Shown here: positions 1 to 6,377 of the stretch, in pieces
How positions within the stretch are numbered: position 1 is the first letter of the stretch
How the letters are laid out: each line of letters begins with the position of its first letter
DNA from: Candidatus Methanodesulfokora sp.
GTDB taxonomy: Archaea > Korarchaeota > Korarchaeia > Korarchaeales > Korarchaeaceae
Direction: 5' to 3'
Assembly (NCBI GenBank): GCA_023269865.1
Contig: JAGDWR010000010.1
Coordinates: 1-8,423 of the forward strand
DNA: 8,423 nucleotides
Position numbers and translations under genes: made by a program
The notes under the pieces: generated by a model
Database searches by the model: none
The model's input: only the letters and a program-made list of their open reading frames with translations
Told to the model about the DNA's origin: nothing

Positions 1-12
1 AGTGGCGGTTGT

Positions 13-510
13 ATGGAGTTTATAGCTGATGAGATGCTGGGAAAGCTTGCTAAATGGCTCAGAATTCTTGGGGTGAGTGTGATAACAGATCTTGGCGAGG
101 GGAATTTTGATGACCTAGCTCTCAAGGTGGCAGAGGAGAGGAAGTGCGTGATATTAACTAGGGATGAAAGTCTGTTCAAAAGAGCTGTAAAGAGGAACAT
201 AAGAGTTGAGTTTGTCCCCGAGGATCCTATAAAAGCCCTGGTTGAAATTTCAGCTAAGTATGGGATACAGCTTGAGATAGATTTAGATAAAACTAGATGT
301 CCCCTCTGTAACACACCTCTTAGGAAGGTGGGGCATGAGGAAGCGGCTGGAAAGGTTCCTGATGCTGTCATAAGGTCAGAGAAACAGATACTCTTCTGCA
401 GTAATTGTAATAAGTACTACTGGACTGGGACCCATTATGAGAACATGCTCTCCGAGCTTGAGATAGCCAGGAGCCTAAAAGAGGCCGATGATGAAAGGCG
501 ACGAGAGTGA
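13..510 (+). CDS. Mut7-C RNase domain protein with C-terminal zinc ribbon
   Basis: This 165-aa protein matches the Mut7-C (DUF82) family, a PIN-like fold thought to be a metal-dependent ribonuclease; substrates of archaeal members are not established. The N-terminus carries the family signature ADEMLGKLAKWLRILG (residues 5-20). Acidic residues D6, D26 and D51 (in LTRDESLF) are the likely metal ligands. The C-terminal part is a zinc ribbon with cysteines C96/C99 and C129/C132, followed by the typical YYWTGTHYENM stretch (136-146). Length is normal for the stand-alone family. The ATG at 13 matches the family's usual N-terminus; GGCGGT just before it could be a weak ribosome site, although the frame stays open to the window edge, so an upstream start cannot be excluded. 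It converges on cysS with 31 bp between stops. The family call is firm, the RNA target unknown. Confidence 0.9.
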   Translation: MEFIADEMLGKLAKWLRILGVSVITDLGEGNFDDLALKVAEERKCVILTRDESLFKRAVKRNIRVEFVPEDPIKALVEISAKYGIQLEIDLDKTRCPLCNTPLRKVGHEEAAGKVPDAVIRSEKQILFCSNCNKYYWTGTHYENMLSELEIARSLKEADDERRRE

Positions 511-541
511 GGAGTGATCTCACTGACCTGCTCTGAGGCCT

Positions 542-1960
542 CTATTCCTTTATCCACCAGATGGTTTCCCCATTTCTATCTTCAACCATAACCCCCATAT
601 CCATGAGCTTCTTCCTTATTCTATCAGCTATGTCGTACATCTTAATCTCTCTCAGCTGCTTTCTTACCTCTATCAAAGCCTCTATGTATCCCCTCTCATC
701 TACCCTTCTTTTAGCCATGAGGTCTATCCCTAAAATTGATAGGATCTCAGCTAGATCGAAGAATGCTTCTGATGCGAGATTGTGAGATAAACTCTCAGAT
801 ACTATCCTTGAGGCAGCTGCTGATATCAGATCGATTGATGAATATGCTAGTGGAGTGTTGAAATCATCGCTCATCGCCAAGAAGAACCTTCTCATCTCGT
901 CATCAATAATAAGTTTTAGTTTCCTCTCATCTTCATTCAGCTCACCCTTCCTTCCCTCCTCTGAATATCTCAAAGCTCTCATTGCGGAATCCTTCCAAGA
1001 TCTCACCCTCTCTCTTGCTCCATTCATCGAATCAAGGGAGAATTCCAAGGGCTTTCTGTAGTGAGCTGATGTTAAAAATATCCTAATTGCATCTGCATCG
1101 TAATCCTCCAGGGCAGATCTGACGGAAAAATAGTTCTTCAGAGATTTTGCCATTTTTTCTCCTCTCACCTGAAGAAGGCCGACGTGCATCCAGTATTTGA
1201 CAAACCTCCTTCCAGTTAAGGCCTCCATCTGTGCTATTTCATTCTCATGATGTGGAAATATTAGGTCGCTTCCGCCTCCATGTATATCTATAGATGGTCC
1301 CATGAGCTCATATATCATTGTGCTGCACTCTATATGCCATCCTGGCCTTCCATCTCCCCATGGAGCTTTCCATCTAGGCTCATTTGGCTTTGCAAATTTC
1401 CAAAGAGCAAAATCAGCCGGATTCCTTTTGTTAATTCCTTTCTCAATCCTGGGATCCCTTATTAGATCTTCCATTCTTATCTTGGACAGGAGACCATATT
1501 TTTCAAAACTTTCAACACTAAAATAAACTCCATCTGGTGTTATGTAGGCCTTTCCACTTGACAAGAGACCTGATATGAATTCGATCATCCTGGATATGAA
1601 GTTTGTTGCTCTCGGATTCACAGTAGCTGGAAGGATCTTGAGCGAGTCCATTGCCCTGAAATACTCCTCCTCATACCTTTTGGCCACCTCCTCCCAGCTA
1701 ACTCCCTCCTCGAGAGCTCTATTTATTATCTTATCATCTATATCTGTAATGTTTGCCACATAGAAAACACTGTAGCCGAGTCTGCCCAGATACCTCCTGA
1801 CAATATCGAAGAAGATGGCAGTCTTCGCATGCCCTAAATGAGGCTCGTCGTACACAGTTGGACCACATACATACATTTTGACCTGTGGGGGATCTATAGG
1901 TACAAATCTACTTTTCTCGCCAGTCAGGGTATCGCTCAGCATCAGCTCAGGCAAGGCCAT
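542..1960 (-). CDS. cysS: cysteinyl-tRNA synthetase
   Basis: Class I aminoacyl-tRNA synthetase that charges tRNA-Cys with cysteine in the cytoplasm; 472 aa, the usual size. Numbering from the ATG at 1960, the HIGH-type motif is HLGH at 41-44 and the KMSKS-type motif is KMAKS at 269-273. The zinc site that selects cysteine is complete: C32 (in YVCGPTVYDEPHLGH), C212 (in WHIECS), and H237 and E241 (in FPHHENE). The DDFNTP segment near 365-370 opens the helical tRNA-binding C-terminal region. A TTG codon at 1963 lies directly before the ATG and is an alternative start. I chose the ATG because no Shine-Dalgarno is present (the upstream sequence is pyrimidine-rich) and a TATA-like element is centred about 26 bp upstream, fitting a leaderless mRNA. 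It is divergent from tyrS. Nothing looks damaged. Confidence 0.97.
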   Translation of the reverse strand: MALPELMLSDTLTGEKSRFVPIDPPQVKMYVCGPTVYDEPHLGHAKTAIFFDIVRRYLGRLGYSVFYVANITDIDDKIINRALEEGVSWEEVAKRYEEEYFRAMDSLKILPATVNPRATNFISRMIEFISGLLSSGKAYITPDGVYFSVESFEKYGLLSKIRMEDLIRDPRIEKGINKRNPADFALWKFAKPNEPRWKAPWGDGRPGWHIECSTMIYELMGPSIDIHGGGSDLIFPHHENEIAQMEALTGRRFVKYWMHVGLLQVRGEKMAKSLKNYFSVRSALEDYDADAIRIFLTSAHYRKPLEFSLDSMNGARERVRSWKDSAMRALRYSEEGRKGELNEDERKLKLIIDDEMRRFFLAMSDDFNTPLAYSSIDLISAAASRIVSESLSHNLASEAFFDLAEILSILGIDLMAKRRVDERGYIEALIEVRKQLREIKMYDIADRIRKKLMDMGVMVEDRNGETIWWIKE

Positions 1961-1982
1961 CAAGGTGCTAAAGAGGAGGAGG

Positions 1983-1995
1983 TCATAAACATTTA
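1983..1995 (-). promoter_or_regulatory. putative cysS TATA element
   Basis: On the minus strand this reads ATAAATGTTTATGA, with a TATA-like GTTTATGA at 1983-1990. Its centre lies about 26 bp upstream of the cysS ATG at 1960, the usual archaeal TATA-to-start distance, so the transcript would be leaderless. The box is a weak match, and the assignment rests mainly on spacing and the lack of a Shine-Dalgarno. Confidence 0.4.
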
Positions 1996-1996
1996 T

Positions 1997-2012
1997 CCAA
2001 AAGATTTAATAT
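1997..2012 (+). promoter_or_regulatory. putative tyrS promoter (BRE plus TATA)
   Basis: CCAAAAGA followed by TTTAATAT forms a purine-rich BRE and TATA box. The TATA centre near 2008-2009 predicts transcription starting at about 2035, exactly at an ATG in the tyrS frame. This argues for a leaderless mRNA. It also argues against the earlier in-frame ATGs at 2011 and 2017, which lie in or beside the box itself. Confidence 0.6.
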
Positions 2013-2034
2013 GTGCATGCCACATATCCACCTG

Positions 2035-3183
2035 ATGCAGATGGATAGGCTCTCTCTTGTCCTGAGAGGTGTTGCTGAGCCCTTAGAGGAGAACGTAATG
2101 ACCATGGATGAGCTTAGAGAGCTTCTTTCTTCCGGGAGAAAGCTGACTACATACGTGGGATATGAGCCATCAGGACCGATACACCTCGGAGCTGTCTCTA
2201 CCATAATAAAACTGGCTGAGATGATAGAAGCTGGAATAGATGCTATAGCATTGATGGCAGATGTTCATGCGGTTTTGAATAGAAAGGGCCCGGAAGATGT
2301 GATGAGAAGACTCTGTGAGACGTACTATAAGGAGGTGTTCCACTTAATAGGATCTCCTCAGATAAGGATAGTTATCGGAAGTGATTATCAGCTCTCTCAA
2401 GACTATGTGATGGATCTCCTCTACATTTCCACGAAGGTGACCTCTAGAAGGTCCTGGAGAGCAATGTCGATTATAGCAAGGGAGAGCAGGAATCCATACG
2501 TATCGCAGATGATATACCCTCTAATGCAGGCACTCGACATACTATACCTGGGGGTGGATATAGCTATAGGAGGGACTGATCAAAGAAAAATACACGCTTT
2601 AGCTAGAGAGATTTTCTCAAGGAACTTAGATCTCAGAGTAAAGAGATACGTGCCTGTGGCAATACATACAGAACTATCTCCAGGATTGCTAGAAGGGGAG
2701 AAGATGAGTAAATCAAAGCCTCAAACCCATATAGCTGTGCATGATCCCCCTGATATAATAAGGGAGAAGATAAAGGCTGCTTTCTGTCCTCCAGGGAGGG
2801 ATCAATACGATGAAGAGGGAAATCTGATAAACCCAGTTCTCTCAATATACAGGGATATAATACTAAGAAAGGGAGAAAAAGTGGAGTTGAAGCTGTCGAG
2901 AAAGGCTGGAGGTGGAACCATAGAGGTATCATCCTACAGGGAACTGGAGAAACTTTACATAGATGGAATGGTTCATCCAGCTGATCTCAAGGAATTTGCC
3001 TCCGATTTCCTGATAGAATTCCTAAAGCCTATCAGGGATAGATTTGAGAGCGATCCGGAGCTGATAAAGCCCCTTTATGAGCTGCAAAAATGGCAGAGAA
3101 AGGAGGGGTTATTTGGAGACCAGGAATGGAAAATGGTCTTAAATTCTCTAAAGCCCTATTTAGGTGATAAGCTTTCGGAATAG
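2035..3183 (+). CDS. tyrS: tyrosyl-tRNA synthetase, archaeal/eukaryotic type
   Basis: Class I synthetase that charges tRNA-Tyr with tyrosine; 382 aa from the chosen start. It aligns through its length with the archaeal type: YVGYEPSG (40-47), the HIGH-type IHLG (49-52), ADVHAYLN-like ADVHAVLN (75-82), and KMSKS (223-227, intact). Tyrosine-pocket residues known from the Methanocaldococcus enzyme appear as Y40, Y161, Q165 and D168 in the IYPLMQALDI segment. About 45 residues follow the point where the Methanocaldococcus enzyme ends, a tail length seen in other archaea. Start: in-frame ATGs lie at 2011, 2017, 2035 and 2041. The TATA box at 2005-2012 points to 2035 as a leaderless start; 2041 (MDRLSL) is the nearest alternative. 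It is divergent from cysS and converges on the UPF0147 gene with 4 bp between stops. Confidence 0.96.
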   Translation: MQMDRLSLVLRGVAEPLEENVMTMDELRELLSSGRKLTTYVGYEPSGPIHLGAVSTIIKLAEMIEAGIDAIALMADVHAVLNRKGPEDVMRRLCETYYKEVFHLIGSPQIRIVIGSDYQLSQDYVMDLLYISTKVTSRRSWRAMSIIARESRNPYVSQMIYPLMQALDILYLGVDIAIGGTDQRKIHALAREIFSRNLDLRVKRYVPVAIHTELSPGLLEGEKMSKSKPQTHIAVHDPPDIIREKIKAAFCPPGRDQYDEEGNLINPVLSIYRDIILRKGEKVELKLSRKAGGGTIEVSSYRELEKLYIDGMVHPADLKEFASDFLIEFLKPIRDRFESDPELIKPLYELQKWQRKEGLFGDQEWKMVLNSLKPYLGDKLSE

Positions 3184-3203
3184 CCTTTTAATCTCTTATT
3201 TTC
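3184..3203 (+). terminator. possible T-rich terminator after tyrS
   Basis: Immediately after the tyrS stop the plus strand reads CCTTTTAATCTCTTATTTTC, with two T4 runs. Archaeal RNA polymerase terminates at such T-rich stretches without needing a hairpin. It lies inside the 3' end of the convergent UPF0147 gene, so base composition could instead reflect coding there. Confidence 0.35.
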
Positions 3204-3472
3204 TCAAGCAAGCCTACTATAAGCAGTATCTCAGATCTTATGGGAAAAGGCATGTTTATATCATTCATTATCTCATTTAATATTGCTATGGCTTTGCTTG
3301 ACCTCATGCCGTAGGAGATCTCCTCATTTCTGAGTATCTCCATCGCATCAGTGGTGGCCTTTCTTATGTTCTTCGGTGCGCTTCTGTTCTGGGATATTCT
3401 ATCCAATCTCTGTATCGCTTCCTGGAGTATCCTATCATACTCCTCCTTAACAACAGATTTCTTGCGGGGCAA
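3188..3472 (-). CDS. UPF0147 family protein
   Basis: A 94-aa, probably all-helical cytoplasmic protein recognised as UPF0147, a small conserved archaeal family of unknown function. The family-like core is the middle section with RLDRISQNRSAPKNIRKA (22-39) followed by a repeat-like helical segment (IAILNEIMNDINMPFPIRSE, 62-81); both parts share a 'short helix, N/D-x-x-x-P-x-x-I-R' pattern, suggesting an internal duplication. No catalytic motif, signal peptide or membrane segment is visible. The start is TTG at 3472; a full Shine-Dalgarno sits 5 nt before it, and the frame meets a TGA upstream with no ATG or GTG in between, so TTG is well supported. It converges on tyrS and is divergent from the p27-type gene across a 123-bp gap. 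Function is not inferred. Confidence 0.88.
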   Translation of the reverse strand: MPRKKSVVKEEYDRILQEAIQRLDRISQNRSAPKNIRKATTDAMEILRNEEISYGMRSSKAIAILNEIMNDINMPFPIRSEILLIVGLLEKIRD

Positions 3473-3477
3473 GATAC

Positions 3478-3484
3478 CACCTCC
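3478..3484 (-). promoter_or_regulatory. Shine-Dalgarno for UPF0147 gene
   Basis: On the minus strand GGAGGTG, complementary to the archaeal 16S rRNA 3' end, stands 5 nt before a TTG codon. It settles the TTG start of the UPF0147 gene and is the strongest ribosome site in this window. Confidence 0.8.
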
Positions 3485-3521
3485 ACAGACAACAGAGCTA
3501 GTTCAGTTAACAAGGAGCTTG

Positions 3522-3535
3522 GATATAAGCTTTCT
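3522..3535 (-). promoter_or_regulatory. putative UPF0147 promoter
   Basis: On the minus strand AGAAAG (BRE-like) precedes CTTATATC (TATA-like, centre about 3525). This predicts a transcript start near 3499 and a leader of about 27 nt, long enough to include the Shine-Dalgarno at 3478-3484. A 5-bp inverted repeat (AGCTT/AAGCT, 3516-3531) overlaps the box; it is too short to call an operator. Confidence 0.45.
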
Positions 3536-3553
3536 GTGATATATTTTAATAAA
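3536..3553 (+). promoter_or_regulatory. putative promoter of the p27-type gene
   Basis: GTGATATA followed by TTTTAATAAA (3544-3553) forms a BRE/TATA pair. Its centre near 3548 predicts transcription starting at about 3575. This leaves a leader of about 20 nt before the ATG at 3596, containing GGGAG at 3583-3587. Confidence 0.5.
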
Positions 3554-3595
3554 TTCCATGATAGTCGTTAAATACATGGCTTGGGAGAAATCAAG

Positions 3596-3994
3596 ATGCC
3601 TGACGAGATTATAGATGAGGGAGCTAGAGCAAAGAAGATGGCTGATGCCTTGAAAAGAGGATTTAAAATGTTAGAGGACACATGTCCAAGATGTGGAACT
3701 CCTCTATTTCAGAAGCCAAATGGAGAAGTTGTCTGCGTCTACTGCGGAATACCTATAATACTTGTATCATCGGAGGAGGAAGCAGAGGAACAAAAGGTGA
3801 GGATGAGGCTCATCGGAATAAGAGATATCCTCTCATTGAAGCTTGAGGAGATGCTCAGGGATTTCTACCCAAGGGAGTCCTCTGTGACAATGTCGGCATC
3901 CATAAGGGAGATATCAGAGGCATTGCTAACAGTACAAAAGGTGATAGAAAGACTCAGCAGAAAGAAGAAGGAGGAAAAAGCATATAGGCACTGA
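3596..3994 (+). CDS. autoantigen p27-type zinc-ribbon protein
   Basis: A 132-aa protein of the Sjogren's syndrome/scleroderma autoantigen 1 (p27) family, which is found in archaea and eukaryotes without a settled biochemical role. Residues 1-25 hold the basic helix preceding the ribbon (MADALKRGFKMLEDTCP). The zinc ribbon follows: C30/C33 in TCPRCGTPL and C47/C50 in VCVYCGIP, a classic CPxCG...CxYCG knuckle pair. The rest is charged and helical, probably coiled-coil, ending in a lysine-rich tail (SRKKKEEK). Start: the frame can be extended to TTG at 3581, but ATG at 3596 has GGGAG 8 nt before it and matches the family's N-terminus. The stop TGA abuts the stop of the convergent 158-aa gene. 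A transcription or RNA-related role is possible from the ribbon alone, but this is inference. Confidence 0.85.
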   Translation: MPDEIIDEGARAKKMADALKRGFKMLEDTCPRCGTPLFQKPNGEVVCVYCGIPIILVSSEEEAEEQKVRMRLIGIRDILSLKLEEMLRDFYPRESSVTMSASIREISEALLTVQKVIERLSRKKKEEKAYRH

Positions 3995-4471
3995 TCATAT
4001 TAGCTCAAGCCTCACGTCCTCCCCCAGCTTTAATCTTATCCCCTCTATCAACATGCTTGCTAGGACATTTGGAGGAGTTCTATACATTGTCTTAATACCC
4101 TCTATCTCCATCATCACACCTCTCTTCTCTGGGGCGAGCTCCAAGTTGTATTTGTCATACTTCAGATTAATTCTCCTTCCCGTTGATGGATCTATATAAA
4201 AATATTTCACTACTAGATAAAATGATAAAGGCTCCTCTCCTCTGTTCATTATCCTCAACGCTATGTTTCTGGCCTCGCTCTGAGAAAGGGGAACAAATTT
4301 ACTCTTTTTCACAAAAACAGAGAACTCTCTTGTCCCTTTTCTCCCACTGGATTTTATTTCAAGCTCATCTCTTGATCCATTCATCTCAGCCAGCACTAGG
4401 ACAGCTCCTGAGAGGACTTTTCTCTTGCTCCTATGGACTATCAGAAACCTCTCCTTTCTCGCCTCTACCAT
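3995..4471 (-). CDS. unrecognised 158-aa protein coupled to the Hef-like helicase
   Basis: I do not recognise this protein. It is soluble, with no signal peptide or membrane helix, and begins with a basic stretch (RKERFLIVHRSKRKV, 5-19). Much of the sequence alternates hydrophobic and polar residues as in beta strands. The segment from about 67 to 125 (IALRIMNRGEEPLSFYLVVK, then a strand ending LELAPEKRGVMMEIEGI) resembles the 'N-x-G ... strands ... L-x-P-x' layout of an immunoglobulin-like beta sandwich; that is inference. The start ATG overlaps the helicase stop by 7 bp (ATGGTAG) and has GGGAGGG 9 nt upstream, so translational coupling to the helicase is likely. This makes a helicase partner or regulator the best contextual guess, without domain proof. 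Its stop abuts that of the p27-type gene. Confidence 0.8.
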   Translation of the reverse strand: MVEARKERFLIVHRSKRKVLSGAVLVLAEMNGSRDELEIKSSGRKGTREFSVFVKKSKFVPLSQSEARNIALRIMNRGEEPLSFYLVVKYFYIDPSTGRRINLKYDKYNLELAPEKRGVMMEIEGIKTMYRTPPNVLASMLIEGIRLKLGEDVRLELI

Positions 4472-6345
4472 CTGATTATACCCTCCCTTGCAACTCTGAT
4501 CAATGTATTCACAGTATCCTCAGGATTTCTCGTCCTTAAAAGATGGATTCCTAGGGAGGATGTCAGCTCAAATATCCTATCATCTTGGACATCTCCCTCT
4601 AGCAATATGACGGGAGAAGGATACTTTCTTCTCAATTCCTTAAGATAAAGGTCTATATCTTTTATCAGCATTATCTCCCCTTGCGTCAACCTGCTTACGA
4701 AAATTCTGTCGTTTATCACATAATCAACATCGTTAATTTTCATCAGCTCGATTGAAACATCCTCTCTAGATATTAAAAGCCTTGCAACAGGTCCACTTAT
4801 CTCTCTGAAGTCTATCTTTATCGAAATCTTTTCCTTTTTCCTTTCTTCTAGAGGAAGCTGGGAAGCCTTGCTCATAGAAAGAGCCCTTTTAAGCATCCTT
4901 TCCATCTCCCTCTCTCTTCTTGATGCCATTTTGAAGAAACCAACCTCTTTTCCCTTACTAAGAAGTGCTATCACTTTTCCTGGACGGATTCTTCCAACCC
5001 TTCCTTTCCTCTGTATGTGCCTTATTCCAGAGGGGGTTGCGTCATAAAGAAGGACGATGTCCATATCGGGGAGGTCCAATCCCTCCTCGCCAACGCTTGT
5101 TGAGATCAATATATTATACGCACCTGATATGAACTCTTCCAAAATTTTCCTCTGCTCCTCCTGACTCATCCCATGTTCTTCTTTTTTCTGCTGTCCTATG
5201 AGAACAGAAGGTCTCACCCCATCTATTTTTGAGAGGAGATCATATATATCATAAGCTGTCTTCCTATAGTTCGTGAATATCATCATTTTTCTCCCTCTAT
5301 GCTTCATCACAATTTCCCTGAGAACATCCATCTTCGGATGTGGTCTCTTTAACAGCTCCTCCAGCATCGGAATGAGCTTTCTTACAAAAGAATCATCCAT
5401 TAGAATCCTGTCGGTGGCTTTTCCTCTTTTCATTAGCTTCTTCAGGTAGTCATAAGCTATAGAAGCACCCTCGGTCTCCATGAGGTCTATGATATGCTGA
5501 ATTTTTATAATAGAACTCACTATTGATAACTCTTTTCCTCTTCCCTCTGCTGCTAGGACCTTCTGAATCTCAAGTAGATTTTTCATGCCAAATTTTTGCC
5601 CGAGATCCATCCCCATTCTTCTTAGCTCATCAACTTTCGATCTAACCGCACTTCTAAGAAGCTCAATAGCTTCCCCATATTCTTTGCTAAGGGGGACATC
5701 TACTATCTCTATCTCAAGGTCAGAGAGATATGGAGCAACATCCTTGCTCTCCCTCGTCCTGACCTCAACATTCTCTATGTACAAGTTCCTCAGGACTTCA
5801 GATATGCTCTCCTCATCTCCCCCCGGAGAGGCTGTGAGCGCAAGAATTCTGGGATTTTTTGCTATCTTTATGTAAAAATTAGCTATATCGACATAGGGAT
5901 ATGAGCCAACAGCTCTATGAGCTTCGTCAAATACAAGCAATGTGAAGTCCTCCAGCGAAAGAAGTCCTCTCCTTACATCGTTCTCCACTACTTGTGGTGT
6001 TGCCACAAATATCCTCCCGGAGCTCCATATCTCTTTCCTCCTCTCAGGATTTATCCTTCCTGTCACCAACACTATATCATCTATTTTCAGAACATTCTTC
6101 AAGCTCTTCCAGTGCTGTATTGCGAGTGGTCTTGTTGGAGACATCATCAGCGCCTTTCCACCGTATTTGTGAAGCCTATATGCGATTACCATTATCGCTA
6201 TTGCGGTCTTTCCCAATCCTGTTGGAAGGACAACCATAGTATTTCTCTCAGAAGCTCTTGCTGCTATTATCTGCTGATACAATCTAGCCTCTATCTTTCC
6301 TGGTTTTATCAAAGGATGCTCTATGTACTTGCTTGGTTCTCTCAC
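4465..6345 (-). CDS. Hef/FANCM-family helicase with degenerate ERCC4 nuclease domain
   Basis: A superfamily 2 DNA helicase/translocase of the Hef/FANCM/Mph1 group, which acts on forked and branched DNA at stalled replication forks; 626 aa. Helicase motifs are intact: PTGLGKT (41-47), TRPL (71-74), ATPQ (115-118), DEAH (140-143), TAS (171-173), GEEGLD (419-424), QRKGRVGR (445-452). The helical insert typical of this group covers about 215-345. Residues 507-625 align with the XPF/ERCC4 nuclease of euryarchaeal Hef (DYRE appears as DFRE, 512-515; LLEGD; RNPEDT near the end), but the catalytic ERK-x3-D is replaced by SRL-TQG (551-556). The protein stops there, without the paired helix-hairpin-helix motifs of Pyrococcus Hef (about 760 aa). 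It is therefore probably a nuclease-dead, FANCM-like translocase. The start is GTG, placed for a leaderless mRNA. The 158-aa gene follows with a 7-bp overlap. Confidence 0.92.
   Translation of the reverse strand: MREPSKYIEHPLIKPGKIEARLYQQIIAARASERNTMVVLPTGLGKTAIAIMVIAYRLHKYGGKALMMSPTRPLAIQHWKSLKNVLKIDDIVLVTGRINPERRKEIWSSGRIFVATPQVVENDVRRGLLSLEDFTLLVFDEAHRAVGSYPYVDIANFYIKIAKNPRILALTASPGGDEESISEVLRNLYIENVEVRTRESKDVAPYLSDLEIEIVDVPLSKEYGEAIELLRSAVRSKVDELRRMGMDLGQKFGMKNLLEIQKVLAAEGRGKELSIVSSIIKIQHIIDLMETEGASIAYDYLKKLMKRGKATDRILMDDSFVRKLIPMLEELLKRPHPKMDVLREIVMKHRGRKMMIFTNYRKTAYDIYDLLSKIDGVRPSVLIGQQKKEEHGMSQEEQRKILEEFISGAYNILISTSVGEEGLDLPDMDIVLLYDATPSGIRHIQRKGRVGRIRPGKVIALLSKGKEVGFFKMASRREREMERMLKRALSMSKASQLPLEERKKEKISIKIDFREISGPVARLLISREDVSIELMKINDVDYVINDRIFVSRLTQGEIMLIKDIDLYLKELRRKYPSPVILLEGDVQDDRIFELTSSLGIHLLRTRNPEDTVNTLIRVAREGIIRW
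4481..4487 (-). promoter_or_regulatory. Shine-Dalgarno for the 158-aa gene
   Basis: On the minus strand GGGAGGG stands 9 nt before the ATG at 4471, inside the last codons of the helicase gene. It supports the overlapping ATG as a true start and coupled translation of the two genes. Confidence 0.65.
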
Positions 6346-6366
6346 TGCTGGATTAAAGAGGATCTA

Positions 6367-6374
6367 ATTTAAAA
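6367..6374 (-). promoter_or_regulatory. putative promoter of the helicase gene
   Basis: On the minus strand TTTTAAAT in the 32-bp gap after the HD gene is a good TATA box. Its centre (about 6370) is about 26 bp from the GTG at 6345, and there is no Shine-Dalgarno (CCTCTTTAATCCAGCA precedes the GTG). This fits a leaderless helicase mRNA separate from the HD gene, although read-through from upstream is possible. Confidence 0.55.
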
Positions 6375-6377
6375 CTG

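Noticed and set aside
513..524. Inverted repeat AGTGA-TC-TCACT between the Mut7-C gene and cysS
   Set aside because: The stem is 5 bp with a 2-nt loop and no T tract follows it, too weak to call a terminator or operator.
1983..2204. Open frame on the minus strand opposite the 5' part of tyrS
   Set aside because: It lies over the conserved tyrS N-terminus and the divergent promoter region, with no homology signal.
3516..3531. Inverted repeat AGCTT/AAGCT over the UPF0147 TATA box
   Set aside because: Five base pairs around a 6-nt loop is expected by chance in this composition, and no second copy is seen elsewhere in the window.
3485..3595. Search of the largest intergenic gap for a C/D box or other small RNA
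   Set aside because: No RTGATGA box paired with a CTGA box, and no stable stem-loop, is visible on either strand; the gap is explained by two promoters and leaders.
3995..4471. 158-aa gene considered as the split-off HhH domain of Hef
   Set aside because: Its sequence is beta-rich and has no helix-hairpin-helix (GxG-type hairpin) pattern, and no frameshift is needed to separate it from the helicase.
5917..6372. Long open frame (151 codons) on the plus strand opposite the helicase
   Set aside because: It is antisense to conserved helicase motifs, its protein is rich in Cys, Ser, His and Tyr without any recognisable family, and it has no ribosome site; it is a frame shadow.
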